64,000 bases of DNA from Bryobacteraceae bacterium (GTDB taxonomy: Bacteria; Acidobacteriota; Terriglobia; Bryobacterales; Bryobacteraceae): the NCBI GenBank assembly GCA_041394945.1, contig JAWKHH010000002.1, forward strand, positions 938,501 through 1,002,500, written 5' to 3'. A model generated the notes under the pieces. The model worked only from the letters and a program-made list of their open reading frames with translations, was not told where the DNA came from and did not search any database. Shown piece after piece: positions 26,241-35,494 of the stretch; position 1 is the stretch's first letter, and each line of letters starts with the position of its first letter. The translations under genes and the position numbers were made by a program.

Positions 26241-27824
26241 ATGACTCCCGCGTTTCGTGTTGGCGTCGTCGCCGCGCTCGCTCTCCCGCTCATCGCTCAA
26301 ACAGAACCGGCCAAGCCGCCGGTCGACGCGCTCGGCCGCTCCACTCCACGCGGCGCCATAATCGGATTCCTCCAGGCCGCCCAGCGGGACCGTCTCCGCC
26401 TCGCCTCCGAATACCTCCAGCTCAGCGAAGGCGACCGCAACGCCCGCGGCGAGCGCCTGGCCGGCCAACTGAGCAGCGTTCTCGATCACGGCTTCCACGG
26501 CTCGCTCGACGCCGTCAGCAACCGGCCCGAAGGCGCGCTCGACGACAACCTGCCGGTCGACCTGGAAGAGATCGCGATCCAAATCCCCGGCGCGGTTTCC
26601 GCTCCGCTCCGTCTCGTCCGCGTGAATGGCGGCGATGCGGGCATGATCTGGCTCATCGCCCAGCAATCCGTGGCCCGCATCCCGGACCTCTATGGATTGA
26701 TCGCGTTTCCCAAAATCGAGAACCTGCTGCCGGACTTCCTCGTCCACCACCGCCTCCTCGGCATGCCGCTATGGCAGTGGCTGGCCGCTCTTCTGATGGC
26801 GCCTGTGGCGCTCGGCTTCGGCTGGGTCTTCGCGCGCCTCTTGATGAGCCCCATCCGCGCCGCGCTGCGCCGCATTCGAGGCACGGCCGGCGGAAGCGAT
26901 CTCTGGTGGCGAAACTCGGTAGGCGCTCCGCTCGCCGCGCTCCTCGCCATGGGCGCCCACGCTCTCTTCGTGGATACGCTTGGCGTCCCGCTGCTCTACC
27001 GGCACTACTATCTCCGCATCGTTCTCGTCTCGATGCTCCTCGCCATGGGGTGGCTTCTCTGGCGCCTCGTCGATCACGGCTTCCGCCGCGGCGTGGATCA
27101 CGCCCGCGCCGCCGGCCGCGGAAGCGCCGCCTCTCTGATGCTGCTCGGCCGCCGCATTCTCAAGGCGCTGCTCGTGGTGCTGATCGGCGTCGCCATCCTC
27201 GCGGCCCTCGGCTTCCAAACCACCGGCATCCTCACTGGTCTCGGCATCGGCGGTATCGCCGTCGCCCTCGCCGCGCAGAAGACCATCGAAAACCTGTTCG
27301 GCGGCGTATCGCTGGTCTCCGACGAGGTCTTCCGTGTAGGCGATACCGTCAAGCTGGGCGATCGCGTCGGGTCCGTCGAAGACATCGGCCTCCGCTCCAC
27401 GCGCATACGCACCAAGGAGCGCTCGGAACTTTCGGTCCCCAACGGCTCCCTGGCGGCCATGAACATCGAGAATCTCTCCCGGCGCGACAAGATTCTCATG
27501 GAGAAAACCATCTGGATCCGCGTGGAGACCCCGCCCGCTGCTATACGCGCTCTCATCGCACACGGCCGCGAATTCATTGATGCGCATCCAATGCTCACTC
27601 ACCCGGATTCGCGCGTCCGCCTCGCGTCGGTGGAGGAAACCGGCTTCAAAGTGGAGATCTTTGCCTTCGTCGAGACCACCAACTTCGTCGAGTACCTCGC
27701 CGTGCAGGAAGAAATCCTGCTTCGCCTGGCTGAGTTCGCCGAAGCCGAAGGCGTGCCGCTCTCGTCCCGCCACTCGCGGCCCGGCGCGCCGGACGTGGCG
27801 CCGCCGGAAGCCGGAGCCGAGTAA
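26241..27824 (+). CDS. MscS-family mechanosensitive channel
   Basis: A 527-residue protein with a signal peptide, then a periplasmic N-terminal domain of about 150 residues. Membrane helices lie around residues 180-200, 235-255, 260-280 and 310-330, and the last is the pore helix. The MscS signature follows: GLGIGGIAVALAAQKTIENL, then FGGVSLVSDEVFRVGDTVKLGDRVG and the beta-domain with RTKERSELSVPNGSL. It would release small solutes when membrane tension rises. Its stop lies directly against the stop of the convergent membrane-protein gene, with no intergenic base. Confidence 0.93.
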   Translation: MTPAFRVGVVAALALPLIAQTEPAKPPVDALGRSTPRGAIIGFLQAAQRDRLRLASEYLQLSEGDRNARGERLAGQLSSVLDHGFHGSLDAVSNRPEGALDDNLPVDLEEIAIQIPGAVSAPLRLVRVNGGDAGMIWLIAQQSVARIPDLYGLIAFPKIENLLPDFLVHHRLLGMPLWQWLAALLMAPVALGFGWVFARLLMSPIRAALRRIRGTAGGSDLWWRNSVGAPLAALLAMGAHALFVDTLGVPLLYRHYYLRIVLVSMLLAMGWLLWRLVDHGFRRGVDHARAAGRGSAASLMLLGRRILKALLVVLIGVAILAALGFQTTGILTGLGIGGIAVALAAQKTIENLFGGVSLVSDEVFRVGDTVKLGDRVGSVEDIGLRSTRIRTKERSELSVPNGSLAAMNIENLSRRDKILMEKTIWIRVETPPAAIRALIAHGREFIDAHPMLTHPDSRVRLASVEETGFKVEIFAFVETTNFVEYLAVQEEILLRLAEFAEAEGVPLSSRHSRPGAPDVAPPEAGAE

Positions 27825-28940
27825 CTACCGCACCATACGGACGAACTCGGATCCAAGAAACAGGCCGATATACGCGGTGAGCCCCAGCGGAGCCAACAAC
27901 GCCGCCCATCGCCGTTCCGCAACGCCGTAAACCATCAGCGCCCAAAGCATCGGAGAAACCGGCCGGGCGAAGCCGTACGCCTCGGCCAGGTGATCGGGAC
28001 TCCCAAGCGCGGCTCCCAGCAGCGCGAACAGGATGGCCGTCACGCCGATCGCATCGTCCAATCGCCGGAACATCCAGATCGCAAGCGCGATCGAGACCAG
28101 CAGCGAAACGATCGAGATCGCGTCGGCGGCCTGGACGATTGCTTCGTTCGCCGCCGTCAGCGTCGGATAGTCGCGCGCCGTCAGCAGCCGCTCGAATTGC
28201 CCCCACAGCGGACGCGCCGCGATCGAGATCGCCTTCGACGGCTGCGTTTGCGTCGCGACAAAAGCGAACCACGCCAACGCCGGAGCCTGTGTCGCCGCCG
28301 TACCGGCCAGCGCTCGCCACTCCCGACGCCGCAACTGGACCGCGGCCACGCCCGCCCCGATCAGCACACCCGTTTCCTTGCACAACGTTGCGCATCCCAG
28401 CAGCACCCGCGGATCGCCGCCGCGCGCTAGCGATAGAGCGATGCCCGCCAGGAACGTGCACAGCGGACCGTCCAGCAGCATCCGGTCCACCGACGTCAAC
28501 GTGGCAGGCGCCAACAGGAAGATCGCGCCCCATGCCTCACTGAATCCGCGAAGCCGGAACCACGCCGCCGTCCACCGCACGCCGAAAAAGACGGAGGCGG
28601 CGATCAGTGCTGCATAGGCCGCGTCGATGTAACGGTCCTGCCCCAGCCCCAGCGCCCAGGCCGCCGCCGGCAGCAGGATCCGCCGGTATCGGAGCTGCGC
28701 ATCGTCGATCGTCGATGCGAACCCGCGCCGAAAGAACGGATCGTGCGCAATGGTGCGATAGTAAGCGCCGTCGTACCCGTTCGAATCCGGCACGCGCGCC
28801 AGCCCTTCGGCGAGCTCAGCCGGAACCGGCGTCCGGGATCCCGCGCAGAACAATCCGGTGAGATTGCCGTTCCACAGCGTTTGGATCACCGCGGCCTGCC
28901 ACGCTAAAACGGCGGCCGTGCAGAGGATGGCAATGCGCAT
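27825..28940 (-). CDS. Polytopic membrane protein, GT-C-like
   Basis: A 371-residue protein starting MRIAILCTAAVLAW, with about eight to ten hydrophobic segments. After the first helix comes a loop containing SNGYDGAYYRTIAHDPF, similar to the acceptor/donor loop seen in lipid-sugar-dependent GT-C membrane glycosyltransferases and cell-surface glycopolymer proteins. DRMLLDGPLCTFLAGIALS follows later. Transfer of a sugar from a polyprenyl carrier is possible but not shown. I prefer the ATG at 28940; the frame is open 14 codons more. It is divergent from the PSD1-type gene. Confidence 0.65.
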   Translation of the reverse strand: MRIAILCTAAVLAWQAAVIQTLWNGNLTGLFCAGSRTPVPAELAEGLARVPDSNGYDGAYYRTIAHDPFFRRGFASTIDDAQLRYRRILLPAAAWALGLGQDRYIDAAYAALIAASVFFGVRWTAAWFRLRGFSEAWGAIFLLAPATLTSVDRMLLDGPLCTFLAGIALSLARGGDPRVLLGCATLCKETGVLIGAGVAAVQLRRREWRALAGTAATQAPALAWFAFVATQTQPSKAISIAARPLWGQFERLLTARDYPTLTAANEAIVQAADAISIVSLLVSIALAIWMFRRLDDAIGVTAILFALLGAALGSPDHLAEAYGFARPVSPMLWALMVYGVAERRWAALLAPLGLTAYIGLFLGSEFVRMVR

Positions 28941-28983
28941 CGCGAGTTGCCCATGATAGCCGCTGGCAGCACTCGCGCACAAA

Positions 28984-28999
28984 AGGTAATAATTTACCT
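28984..28999 (+). promoter_or_regulatory. Hairpin abutting the start codon of the PSD1-type gene
   Basis: AGGTAA (28984-28989) and TTACCT (28994-28999) form a perfect 6-bp stem with a TAAT loop. The stem ends at the base before the ATG at 29000. The left arm includes the only purine-rich SD-like bases (AAAAGG). Folding would hide the ribosome-binding region, so translational control is possible. Confidence 0.4.
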
Positions 29000-31486
29000 A
29001 TGAGTCGTTTTGCGTTCCTCTGGGCCGGGTTAAGCGCTTTGTCCTCGCTTTTCGCGCAGGAACTGCCGGACCAGGCGGTGGCGGTCCTCCAGAGAAACTG
29101 CCTTGCCTGCCACGGCGCCGGATTCAAGGCCTCCAACCTCGATCTCAGCACGCGTGACTCTATCCTCGCCGGCGGCGAACGCGGCGCCGCCATGGTGCCC
29201 AACTATCCGGAGAAAAGCCGCCTCTACGTCTTCGCCACGCACGAACAGAACCCGGCCATGCCGCCCGGCAAGAAGCTCGCTTCCGCTGACCTCGACGTGC
29301 TCCGCCGTTGGATCCTGGCCGGGGCGCCTTGGCCCACCGCTGCGCAGGCCCACAACGATGCCGATGCCAAGGCCGCCATGCGCGCCATGGAGGAACGTCC
29401 CATCACCGCCGAAGAGCGCAACTTCTGGGCCTTCCGCAAGCCGCGCCGCGTGAATCCGCCCGCTCTCGGCGAAGCCAACCCGGTGGACGCGTTCCTCAAA
29501 CAGACGTGGCGGGAAAAGAAGCTGACGCCGGCGCCCGAGGCCGATCGCCGCACCCTCGTTCGCCGCGCCTATCTCGATATCACCGGACTGCCTCCCGCTC
29601 CCGGCGAAGTGGACGCGTTCGTCAACGACGAATCGCCCGAGGCCTGGGAGAAGCTCGTCGACAAGCTGCTCGCCTCTCCCCACTACGGCGAGCGTTGGGC
29701 CCGCTTCTGGCTGGACGTTGTCCGATACTCGGACTCCGGCGGTTATGAATACGACCGCGAGCGCGATAACGCCTGGCGCTATCGCGACTGGGTGGTGACG
29801 GCCTTCAACAGCGGCAAGCCCTACGACTGGTTCATTCGCGAGCAGATCGCTGGCGACGAGTATCCCGCCGCAAACGAAGCCGAGCACCGCGCCCGCATGG
29901 TCGCCACCGGCTTCCTCCGCCTCGGTCCCGAGAACAACCTGAAGACCGAGATGACGCGTCAGGACGAGCTCGACGACATCGTCGCCACCACGTCCCTCTC
30001 CTTCCTCGGGCTCACCGTCGGCTGTGCCCGCTGCCACAATCACAAGTTCGACCCGATCCCGCAAAAAGACTACTACCGCATCCAGTCCGTGTTCTTCTCG
30101 ACGAAGGCGCAGGAATACCCGCTCGTCGACGACGCTACGGTCGCCGCGCACAAGGCCGGCAACAAGCGCATCGACGAACTGCAGAAGCCGCACAAGGAAC
30201 TCCGCGCGGCGATCGAAAAGCCCCACAAGGAAGCGATCTTCGAAGAGAAGGTCTCCAAGCTCGCGCCCTATATGGTGGAAGCGTGGCGCACCCCGGCCGA
30301 CAAGCGGACCGAAGGCCAGCGCCTCAACGCGCGCCAGATCGAAAAGACCCTTCAGGTGAAAGACGAAGAGATCCAGGCGCGGATGTCCGCCGACGAGCGC
30401 GCCCGCTTCGAAGCCGCCGGCAAGGCCATCGCGGAGTTGAACAAGCAACGCCCCGCGCCCTACCCATCGGCCATGGCGATCGCCGAACAAGGCCGCGAAC
30501 CCCTTCCGTCGTACTTCCTCCATCGCGGCAGCCCAGACAACAAAGGCTCGCGGATGGAGCCCGGCGTGTTCACCGTCGCCAACTGGAAGGAGTTCGAACC
30601 TCTCACTCCGCCCGCCGGCGCGAAAACAAGCTGGCGCCGCCGCGGCTTCGCCGAATGGATCGCCTCGCCCGAGAATCCCCTCACCGCCCGCGTAATGGTG
30701 AACCGCATCTGGCAGCGCCACTTCGGGCGCGGCATCGTCGGCACGGCCAACAACTTCGGGAAGAAAGGCGAGGAGCCCACCCATCCCGAACTGCTGGACT
30801 GGCTCGCCACGGAGTTCGTCCGCACCGGCTGGAGCGTCAAGGCTCTCGACAAGCTGATGCTGATGTCGAAGGCGTACCGCATGGCGAGCGACGACGTCGA
30901 ATCGAGCCGCGAGATCGACGATGCCAACCGCTACGTCTGGCGAATGCCGCGCCAGCGGCTCGACATCGAAACCATCCGCGACAACATGCTCGCCGTGGCC
31001 GGAACGCTCGACGCCAAAGTCGGCGGACCCGCCATGTACCCCTACATCGATCCGGCTCTCTACCAGGCAAGCTCGAAACGCACCTGGACCAGCCAGGCCG
31101 ACGACGACCCGGCCACCTGGCGCCGCAGCATCTACGTGTTCAACAAACGCAGCATTCGCTACCCGCTGTTCGAATCGTTCGATCAGCCCGACATGATTAC
31201 TTCCTGCTCCCGGCGCAACACCTCGGTCACCGCGCCGCAGGCATTGTTGATGATGAACAACGCATCCGTCCGCCTGCACGCCGCCAAGTTCGCCGAACGT
31301 CTCGAGACTGAAGCCGGCGCCGACGCCAGGCGCCAGGTGGAGCGCGGCTTCGAACTCGCGCTCGCCCGCGAGCCCAAGGCCCAAGAGCTCGCGAGCTCGG
31401 TCGACTTCGTGAAGTCCGGCAAGACCGGCCTCGTCGACTTCTGCCAAGCCCTCTTCAACCTGAACGAATTCGTGTACGTCCCCTGA
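29000..31486 (+). CDS. PSCyt1-DUF1549-DUF1553 (PSD1) exported protein
   Basis: An 828-residue protein with a signal peptide, then a planctomycete-type cytochrome c domain carrying one heme motif CLACH (about residues 34-38). DUF1549 follows (LVRRAYLDITGLPPAPGEVDAF, EKLVDKLLASPHYGERWARFW), with CARCHNHKFDPIPQKDYY, a second CxxCH. A coiled-coil-like charged linker leads to DUF1553 (ENPLTARVMVNRIWQRHFG, NNFGKKGEEPTHPELLDWLA). It is followed 11 bases later by a DUF1501 gene, the standard partner. Role unknown; periplasmic redox or polymer degradation is the usual guess. Confidence 0.93.
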   Translation: MSRFAFLWAGLSALSSLFAQELPDQAVAVLQRNCLACHGAGFKASNLDLSTRDSILAGGERGAAMVPNYPEKSRLYVFATHEQNPAMPPGKKLASADLDVLRRWILAGAPWPTAAQAHNDADAKAAMRAMEERPITAEERNFWAFRKPRRVNPPALGEANPVDAFLKQTWREKKLTPAPEADRRTLVRRAYLDITGLPPAPGEVDAFVNDESPEAWEKLVDKLLASPHYGERWARFWLDVVRYSDSGGYEYDRERDNAWRYRDWVVTAFNSGKPYDWFIREQIAGDEYPAANEAEHRARMVATGFLRLGPENNLKTEMTRQDELDDIVATTSLSFLGLTVGCARCHNHKFDPIPQKDYYRIQSVFFSTKAQEYPLVDDATVAAHKAGNKRIDELQKPHKELRAAIEKPHKEAIFEEKVSKLAPYMVEAWRTPADKRTEGQRLNARQIEKTLQVKDEEIQARMSADERARFEAAGKAIAELNKQRPAPYPSAMAIAEQGREPLPSYFLHRGSPDNKGSRMEPGVFTVANWKEFEPLTPPAGAKTSWRRRGFAEWIASPENPLTARVMVNRIWQRHFGRGIVGTANNFGKKGEEPTHPELLDWLATEFVRTGWSVKALDKLMLMSKAYRMASDDVESSREIDDANRYVWRMPRQRLDIETIRDNMLAVAGTLDAKVGGPAMYPYIDPALYQASSKRTWTSQADDDPATWRRSIYVFNKRSIRYPLFESFDQPDMITSCSRRNTSVTAPQALLMMNNASVRLHAAKFAERLETEAGADARRQVERGFELALAREPKAQELASSVDFVKSGKTGLVDFCQALFNLNEFVYVP

Positions 31487-31497
31487 GGAAACTCGCG

Positions 31498-32919
31498 ATG
31501 AGCCACCACAATCCGCAACGATTCTATTCCCGCCGCGAACTGCTCAACCGGCTCGGCGGCGGCGTCGGCGGCCTCGCCCTGGCCGACCTCCTGATGGCCG
31601 CGCGCAGCGAAGGCCGCACCGATCCGATGGCCCCGCGCAAGCCTCACTTCGAGCCCAAGGCCAAGGCCGTCATCTCGATCTTTTGCTACGGCGGCGTCAG
31701 CCACGTCGACACGTTCGACCCGAAGCCCCTGCTCGCCCGGCGCGCCGGCGAAGCCATGACCGGCAAGGGCGACGTCGTCGTCTCCCAGGGCCACCCCGGC
31801 GGCCTGATGCCTTCGCCCTGGAAGTTCTCGAAACACGGCCAGTCCGCCATGGACGTGAGCGAGCTCTTCCCGCACGTCGCAAAGCACGTCGACGACATCG
31901 CGTTCATTCGCTCCATGTACACGCGGTCCAACGACCACGGCCCGGCGCTGTTCCAGATGAACACCGGCTTCGTTCTGCAAGGGCACCCCTCCATGGGCTC
32001 GTGGATCACCTACGGACTCGGCAGCGAGAACGAAAACCTCCCCGGCTTCGTCGTCTTCACCGATCACCGCGGCGGACCGATTGGCGGCGCGCCCAACTGG
32101 GGCAACGGCTACATGCCTGCGGCTTATCAAGGCACCCCCTTCCGCTCCGCCGGCGACCCCATCGTCGATCTCAATCCACCCAAGGACGTCTCGCGCGACC
32201 GTCAGCGCCGTTGGCTCGATTACCTCGGCGCAATGAACGAACGCCATCACGAACGCAACCCGTTCGACTCCGAACTCTCTGCCCGCATCGCCAGCTACGA
32301 GCTCGCCTACCGCATGCAGGTCCACGCCACCGAAGCCATTGACCTCAATCGCGAAAGCGAAGAAACCCGCCGCATGTACGGCGTCGATGAGGACCGCACG
32401 CAATACTTCGGCCGCCAGGCGCTGATGGCCACCCGCCTCGTCGAACGCGGCGTCCGCTTCGTGCAGATCTTCTCCGGCGGCGGCAACTTCCAGGAGTCCT
32501 GGGACGCGCACTGGGACATTGTCGAGAACCACGGAATGCACTGCGCCGAGACCGACAAGCCTATGGCCGCCATGATCGCCGACCTCAAGCGCCGCGGCCT
32601 CTTCGATTCCACGCTCATTCTCTGGCACGGCGAGTTCGGCCGCATGCCCATCTCCCAGCGCATGGACGGCCGCGATCACAACCCCTACGGCTTCACCGTC
32701 TTCATGGCCGGCGGCGGCGTGAAGGGCGGTACGGTGGTTGGCTCCACCGACGAGTACGGCTACCGCGCCCAAGAGAACAAGAAGTCGGTGAACGATTTCC
32801 ACGCCACCGTGCTGCACCTGCTCGGCTTCAATCACGAGAAGCTGACCTATCCTTATCTCGGCCGCGACATGCGCCTCACCGACGTCAGCGGCAACGTCAT
32901 GCGCGAGGTTCTGGCCTAG
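31498..32919 (+). CDS. DUF1501 domain protein
   Basis: A 473-residue partner of the preceding PSD1-type protein. The N-terminus (FYSRRELLNRLGGGVGGLALADLL) is a twin-arginine-like export signal. Family landmarks are AKAVISIFCYGGVSHVDTFDPK, IRSMYTRSNDHGPALFQMNTG, VRFVQIFSGGGN and LILWHGEFGRMP, followed by HNPYGFTVFMAGGGVKGG. It shares its domain with 21952-23352, but the two are clearly diverged paralogues. It ends 15 bases before the methyltransferase gene. Confidence 0.93.
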   Translation: MSHHNPQRFYSRRELLNRLGGGVGGLALADLLMAARSEGRTDPMAPRKPHFEPKAKAVISIFCYGGVSHVDTFDPKPLLARRAGEAMTGKGDVVVSQGHPGGLMPSPWKFSKHGQSAMDVSELFPHVAKHVDDIAFIRSMYTRSNDHGPALFQMNTGFVLQGHPSMGSWITYGLGSENENLPGFVVFTDHRGGPIGGAPNWGNGYMPAAYQGTPFRSAGDPIVDLNPPKDVSRDRQRRWLDYLGAMNERHHERNPFDSELSARIASYELAYRMQVHATEAIDLNRESEETRRMYGVDEDRTQYFGRQALMATRLVERGVRFVQIFSGGGNFQESWDAHWDIVENHGMHCAETDKPMAAMIADLKRRGLFDSTLILWHGEFGRMPISQRMDGRDHNPYGFTVFMAGGGVKGGTVVGSTDEYGYRAQENKKSVNDFHATVLHLLGFNHEKLTYPYLGRDMRLTDVSGNVMREVLA

Positions 32920-32934
32920 CGCCGGAGACAGACG

Positions 32935-33687
32935 ATGAGCTTGTTCGCAAGCGTCGGGGAGGGCTATGCGAAGTCGCGGCCGCCAGTGCACTCGCGCGTA
33001 ATCGATCGCCTTCGCGCCCGCATGTCCGCACCCGTCACCCGCGCGCTCGACGTCGGCTGCGGCGCCGGACTCTCCACCCGCGCCCTCGAGGGCGTCGCCC
33101 GTGAGCGCTATGGCCTCGAGCCCGCCGTCGACATGCTCCGCTGGACCCCCGCCGTCGCGCCCCAAGCCGAGTTCATCGCCGGAATGGCCGAGCAGATGCC
33201 TGTCCGCGAGCGCTCCATCGATCTCATCACCGCCGCCGGCTCCCTCAACTTCTGCGACATCGAAGCTTTCTTCCCGGAAGCCCGCCGCGTCCTTGCCGAC
33301 AACGGCACGCTAATCGTCTACGACTTCAACCAAGGACGCCGCTTCTCGGACTCCCCCGCGCTCAACGATTGGTTCGCCGAGTTCGCCCGCCGCTATCCAC
33401 GCCCATCGAGCGCCGGCCGCAAGCTCGATCCCGATATCCTCGCCGCGCTCCACTCCGGCTTCCGCCTCACGGCCTCCGAACGCTTCGATATCGCCGTCAC
33501 CCTCGATCACGATTTCTACGTCCCCTACCTCATGACCGAAGTCAACGTCACCTGCGCCGTCCAGTCCGGCGAGCCAGCCGACGCCATCCACGAGTGGTGC
33601 GCCGAAACGCTCCGCCCAGTCTTCGACGGCCGGCCGCGCGACGTGCTCTTCCCCGGCTACATCGTCTGGATGGTTCCCGAAGTATGA
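32935..33687 (+). CDS. Class I SAM-dependent methyltransferase
   Basis: A 250-residue methyltransferase with SAM-binding motif I LDVGCGAGLS at residues 38-47, an acidic end of strand 2 (YGLEPAVDML), and a motif II/III region (DLITAAGSLNFCD, ARRVLADNGTLIVYDF). The domain is of the Methyltransf_11 type. The acceptor is unknown. Its stop overlaps the ABC-F start (ATGA), so the two are translationally coupled. Confidence 0.88.
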   Translation: MSLFASVGEGYAKSRPPVHSRVIDRLRARMSAPVTRALDVGCGAGLSTRALEGVARERYGLEPAVDMLRWTPAVAPQAEFIAGMAEQMPVRERSIDLITAAGSLNFCDIEAFFPEARRVLADNGTLIVYDFNQGRRFSDSPALNDWFAEFARRYPRPSSAGRKLDPDILAALHSGFRLTASERFDIAVTLDHDFYVPYLMTEVNVTCAVQSGEPADAIHEWCAETLRPVFDGRPRDVLFPGYIVWMVPEV

Positions 33688-35486
33688 GTCCTGTTGTAAG
33701 CTGCCGCTCCATTGCGAAAGCGTTCGGCGCGGCGCCGCTGTTTGAAAATGTCTCGATCGTCGTTTCCGACGGAGACCGTCTCGGTCTCATCGGTCCCAAC
33801 GGCAGCGGAAAAACCACCCTCCTCAAGATCCTTGCCGGCGCCGAAGAACCGGACTCCGGCGAGCGCTCCATCCGCAAACTCGCGCGCCTCGGCTACGTTC
33901 CTCAGGACAGTTTTTATTCACCCGCGCGCACCGTCCGCCAGGTGCTCGAAGACGCCGTTCCCGATCACGCCGCCGAAGATCTCGAAGCCCGCCTCAACAC
34001 CACCCTCGGCGCCGCCGGCCTCACCGGACTCTGGAACCACGACGCCGCCAAGCTCAGCGGCGGCTGGCGCAAACGCCTCGCCATCGCCGAAGCGCTGATC
34101 GCCCACCCCGACGTGCTCATGCTCGACGAGCCGACCAACCATCTCGACCTCGCCGGCATCCTCTGGCTCGAGCGCCTCCTCGCCGAAGCCGACTTCGCCT
34201 GCGTCGTCGTCAGCCACGATCGCTACTTCCTCGAGAACGTCGCCACCTCCATGGCCGAACTCAGCCGCCAGTATCCGGAAGGCATCTTCCGCAGCGAAGG
34301 CGCCTACAGCCAGTTCCTTGAGAAGCGCGCCCAATTCCTCGAATCGCAAGCCAAGCTCGAAGCCTCGCTCGCCGTTCGGGTGCGCCGTGAGATCGAATGG
34401 CTCCGCCGCGGCGCCAAGGCCCGCACGTCGAAATCCAAAGCCCGCATCGACGAAGCCCACCGCCTCATCCGCGATCTCGACGACGTCAGCGGGCGCAACA
34501 AAACCTCCACCGCCTCCATCGATTTCTCCGCCTCCGATCGCAAAACGAAGAAGCTCGTCGAAACCACCGCCGTCACCCACTCCCTCGGCGGACGCCGCCT
34601 CATCGCCGGCCTCAACCTGAAACTCACACCCGGCATCCGCCTCGGCATCGTCGGCCCCAACGGCAGCGGCAAAACCACGCTGCTCCGCCTTCTCCTGGGC
34701 GAATTCCCGCCCGACGAAGGCTCCGTCTTCCGCGCCGACAATCTGCAGATGGTGTACTTCGACCAGAACCGCGAACAACTCGACCCCGAGGTCTCGCTCA
34801 AGCAGGCGCTTGCCGAACACGGCGATTCGGTCATCTACCGCGGCCGCGCGCTCCACGTCGCCGGCTGGGCCAAGCGCTTCCTGTTCCGCGAAGAGCAGCT
34901 CGGCGTCGCCGTCGGCCGTCTCTCCGGCGGCGAACGCGCCCGCGTCCTCATCGCCCGCCTGATGCTCCGCGAGGCCGACGTCCTCTTCCTCGACGAGCCC
35001 ACCAACGACCTCGACATCCCCACGCTCGAGGTGCTCGAAGAGAGCCTCCTCGATTTCCCCGGCGCGCTTGTCCTCGTCACCCACGATCGCTACCTGCTCG
35101 ACCGCGTCTCCACCGCCGTCCTCGGACTCGACGGCGAAGGCGGCGCCATCCTCTACGCCGACTACGCCCAGTGGGAGCAGGACATGGGCGCGCGCCGCAA
35201 AGAGAAGGTGGAAAAGTCCGCCCCCGCCGAGGCCATGCCGCGGTCCACGCCACCGGCCAGGAAGAAGCTGTCGTACCTGGACGCCCGCGAATTCGAGCAG
35301 ATGGAAGGCCGCATCCTCGCCGCCGAAGAAAAACTCGAGGAGATGAAGGCGCTCCTGCAGGCGCCGGATGTCGTTTCAGACGGCGTGCGTCTGCAGCAGG
35401 TCTACGCCGATATGCAGTCCGCCCAGGTCGAGGTGGACCGCCTCTACGCGCGCTGGGCCGAACTCGAAGCCGCCGCCGGTTCCTGA
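33684..35486 (+). CDS. ABC-F family ATPase, Uup-like
   Basis: A 600-residue soluble protein with two ABC domains. Walker A sequences are at residues 37-45 and about 324-332 (both GPNGSGKTT), with signatures LSGGWRKR and LSGGERAR, and Walker B regions VLMLDEPTNHLD and VLFLDEPTNDLD. No membrane segment is present. The interdomain linker is Lys/Arg-rich. The C-terminal 80 residues (LSYLDAREFEQMEGRILAAE onward) form a coiled-coil like the DNA/ribosome-binding tail of Uup. ABC-F proteins act at the ribosomal E-site or in genome stability rather than transport. I start at the ATG at 33684, overlapping the methyltransferase stop; the frame is open further upstream. Confidence 0.92.
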   Translation: MSPVVSCRSIAKAFGAAPLFENVSIVVSDGDRLGLIGPNGSGKTTLLKILAGAEEPDSGERSIRKLARLGYVPQDSFYSPARTVRQVLEDAVPDHAAEDLEARLNTTLGAAGLTGLWNHDAAKLSGGWRKRLAIAEALIAHPDVLMLDEPTNHLDLAGILWLERLLAEADFACVVVSHDRYFLENVATSMAELSRQYPEGIFRSEGAYSQFLEKRAQFLESQAKLEASLAVRVRREIEWLRRGAKARTSKSKARIDEAHRLIRDLDDVSGRNKTSTASIDFSASDRKTKKLVETTAVTHSLGGRRLIAGLNLKLTPGIRLGIVGPNGSGKTTLLRLLLGEFPPDEGSVFRADNLQMVYFDQNREQLDPEVSLKQALAEHGDSVIYRGRALHVAGWAKRFLFREEQLGVAVGRLSGGERARVLIARLMLREADVLFLDEPTNDLDIPTLEVLEESLLDFPGALVLVTHDRYLLDRVSTAVLGLDGEGGAILYADYAQWEQDMGARRKEKVEKSAPAEAMPRSTPPARKKLSYLDAREFEQMEGRILAAEEKLEEMKALLQAPDVVSDGVRLQQVYADMQSAQVEVDRLYARWAELEAAAGS

Positions 35487-35494
35487 GCCGCCCG

